A stretch of DNA of 64,000 nt from Streptomyces sp. NRRL F-2664 (GTDB lineage Bacteria > Actinomycetota > Actinomycetes > Streptomycetales > Streptomycetaceae), in NCBI RefSeq assembly GCF_000719345.1, contig NZ_JOFX01000001.1:186001-250000 (forward strand). The letters run 5' to 3'. The notes beneath the pieces are model-generated. The model made no database searches. It was not told the origin of the DNA and saw only the letters and a program-made list of their open reading frames with translations. Shown here piece after piece: positions 63,074-64,000 of the stretch. The translations under genes were made by a program, and so were the position numbers. Position 1 is the first letter of the stretch; every line of letters begins with the position of its first letter.

Positions 63074-64000
63074 GCAAAGAGTCCGTGGCCGTCGTCGGCA
63101 TCGGCCAGACCAAGCACGTCGCCGCCCGCCACGACGTGTCCATCGCCGGACTCGTCCGCGAGGCCGCCCTGCGCGCCCTCGCCGACGCCGAGCTGACCTG
63201 GGCCGACATCGACGCCGTCGTCATCGGCAAGGCCCCCGACTTCTTCGAGGGGGTGATGATGCCCGAGCTGTACCTGGCGGACGCGCTCGGCGCCGTCGGC
63301 AAGCCGATGCTGCGCGTGCACACGGCCGGCTCGGTGGGCGGGTCCACCGCGCTCGTCGCCGCCAACCTGGTCGCGGCCCGCGTCCACCGCACGGTCCTCA
63401 CCCTCGCCTTCGAGAAGCAGTCCGAGTCCAACGCCATGTGGGGCCTGTCCCTCCCCGTCCCCTTCCAACAGCCCCTGCTCGCCGGTGCCGGGGGCTTCTT
63501 CGCCCCGCACGTGCGCGCGTACATGCGGCGCACCGGCGCACCCGACGCGGTCGGCTCGCTCGTGGCGTACAAGGACCGGCGCAACGCCCTGAAGAACCCG
63601 TACGCGCACCTGCACGAGCACGACATCACCCTGGAGAAGGTCCGGGCCTCGCCGATGCTGTGGGACCCGATCCGATACTCCGAGACCTGCCCCTCCTCCG
63701 ACGGCGCGTGCGCCATGGTCCTCACCGATCGGGCGGGCGCCGCCCGGTCCCCGAAACCGGCCGCCTGGGTGCACGGCGGCGCGATGCGCAGCGAACCCAC
63801 CCTCTTCGCAGGCAAGGACTTCGTCTCCCCGCAGGCCGGTAAGGACTGCGCGGCCGACGTCTACCGGCAGGCCGGGATCACCGACCCGCGCCGGGAGATC
63901 GACGCCGTCGAGATGTACGTCCCCTTCTCCTGGTACGAGCCGATGTGGCTGGAGAACCTGGGCTTCGCCGAGGAGGGCGAGGGCTGGAAGCTCACCGAGG
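63070..64000 (+). CDS. Lipid-transfer-protein-type thiolase (Ltp3-like), 3'-truncated by window edge
   Basis: GTG 63070 overlaps the previous stop (GTGA), and the frame stays open to the end of the window (310 residues seen). It begins SKESVAVVGIGQTKHVAAR; the position of the thiolase nucleophile reads LRVHTAGSVGGSTALVAAN, again without the catalytic Cys. LAFEKQSESNAMWGLS and EMYVPFSWYEPMWLENLGF fit Ltp3 of the steroid clusters. It probably forms a heteromer with the Ltp4-like and DUF35 proteins encoded just upstream. Confidence 0.83.
   Translation, partial: MSKESVAVVGIGQTKHVAARHDVSIAGLVREAALRALADAELTWADIDAVVIGKAPDFFEGVMMPELYLADALGAVGKPMLRVHTAGSVGGSTALVAANLVAARVHRTVLTLAFEKQSESNAMWGLSLPVPFQQPLLAGAGGFFAPHVRAYMRRTGAPDAVGSLVAYKDRRNALKNPYAHLHEHDITLEKVRASPMLWDPIRYSETCPSSDGACAMVLTDRAGAARSPKPAAWVHGGAMRSEPTLFAGKDFVSPQAGKDCAADVYRQAGITDPRREIDAVEMYVPFSWYEPMWLENLGFAEEGEGWKLTE

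Overview
The window is very GC-rich DNA with strong third-position G/C bias, frequent GTG/TTG starts, 4-bp ATGA/GTGA gene overlaps, Tat-type leaders and gene families typical of actinomycetes. It looks like a Streptomyces (or close relative) chromosome, and I see no rRNA, tRNA, CRISPR array or insertion sequence. All assignments are from reading the sequence; no database search was run.

Layout. 0-6.4 kb: 3' part of a GH15 glycoside hydrolase, a YrhK-like membrane protein, a GAF-PAS-GAF-SpoIIE phosphatase, a methyltransferase and an HSL-type esterase. 6.6-9.9 kb: threonine degradation (tdh, kbl) with a LysR regulator. 9.9-12.7 kb: DeoR regulator divergent from a SIS isomerase and class II aldolase. 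13.4-16.3 kb: a FadE26-like acyl-CoA dehydrogenase behind a KstR-type box, a SUKH-like protein and a two-domain VOC protein. 16.3-18.0 kb: a two-gene operon of a secreted scabin/pierisin-like ADP-ribosyltransferase followed by an ADP-ribosylglycohydrolase. 18.3-26.4 kb: two ABC ATPases and two giant FtsX-type permeases; one ATPase carries an AbrB-like tail.

26.4-33.6 kb is a gas vesicle island. gvpOAFGJLSK lies on the minus strand. Two charge-segregated proteins (an acidic/lysine-rich histone-like protein and an SRPBCC protein with an acidic tail) are divergent from it. CsbD genes and strong terminators lie at both edges, and two promoters resembling the stress sigma factor sigma-B type are visible. 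33.7-42.4 kb: redox and signalling genes (geranylgeranyl-reductase-like, MpaB-like, Ser/Thr kinase with seven TPRs coupled to a phytoene-desaturase-like protein, an FAD monooxygenase/TetR pair with two palindromic operators, and a broken F420-nitroreductase remnant). 42.6-57.6 kb: VOC protein, two beta-lactamase-fold hydrolases, nitronate monooxygenase plus acyl-CoA synthetase, Ca2+/H+ antiporter, Ntn-type acylase, BrkB-like protein, small secreted proteins, a truncated TPR gene and paaK.

58.1-64 kb is a steroid side-chain degradation locus: fadD19-like, KstR box, echA19-like, DUF35 OB-fold protein and two lipid-transfer-protein thiolases (the last cut by the window end). As I recall it, the order parallels M. 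tuberculosis Rv3515c to Rv3523. With the fadE26-like gene at 13.5 kb and a second palindrome shared between the fadD genes at 45.1 and 59.9 kb, this indicates a dispersed lipid/steroid catabolic regulon. The most interesting candidates for something new are the ADP-ribosyltransferase/glycohydrolase pair and the gas-vesicle-linked charge-block proteins.
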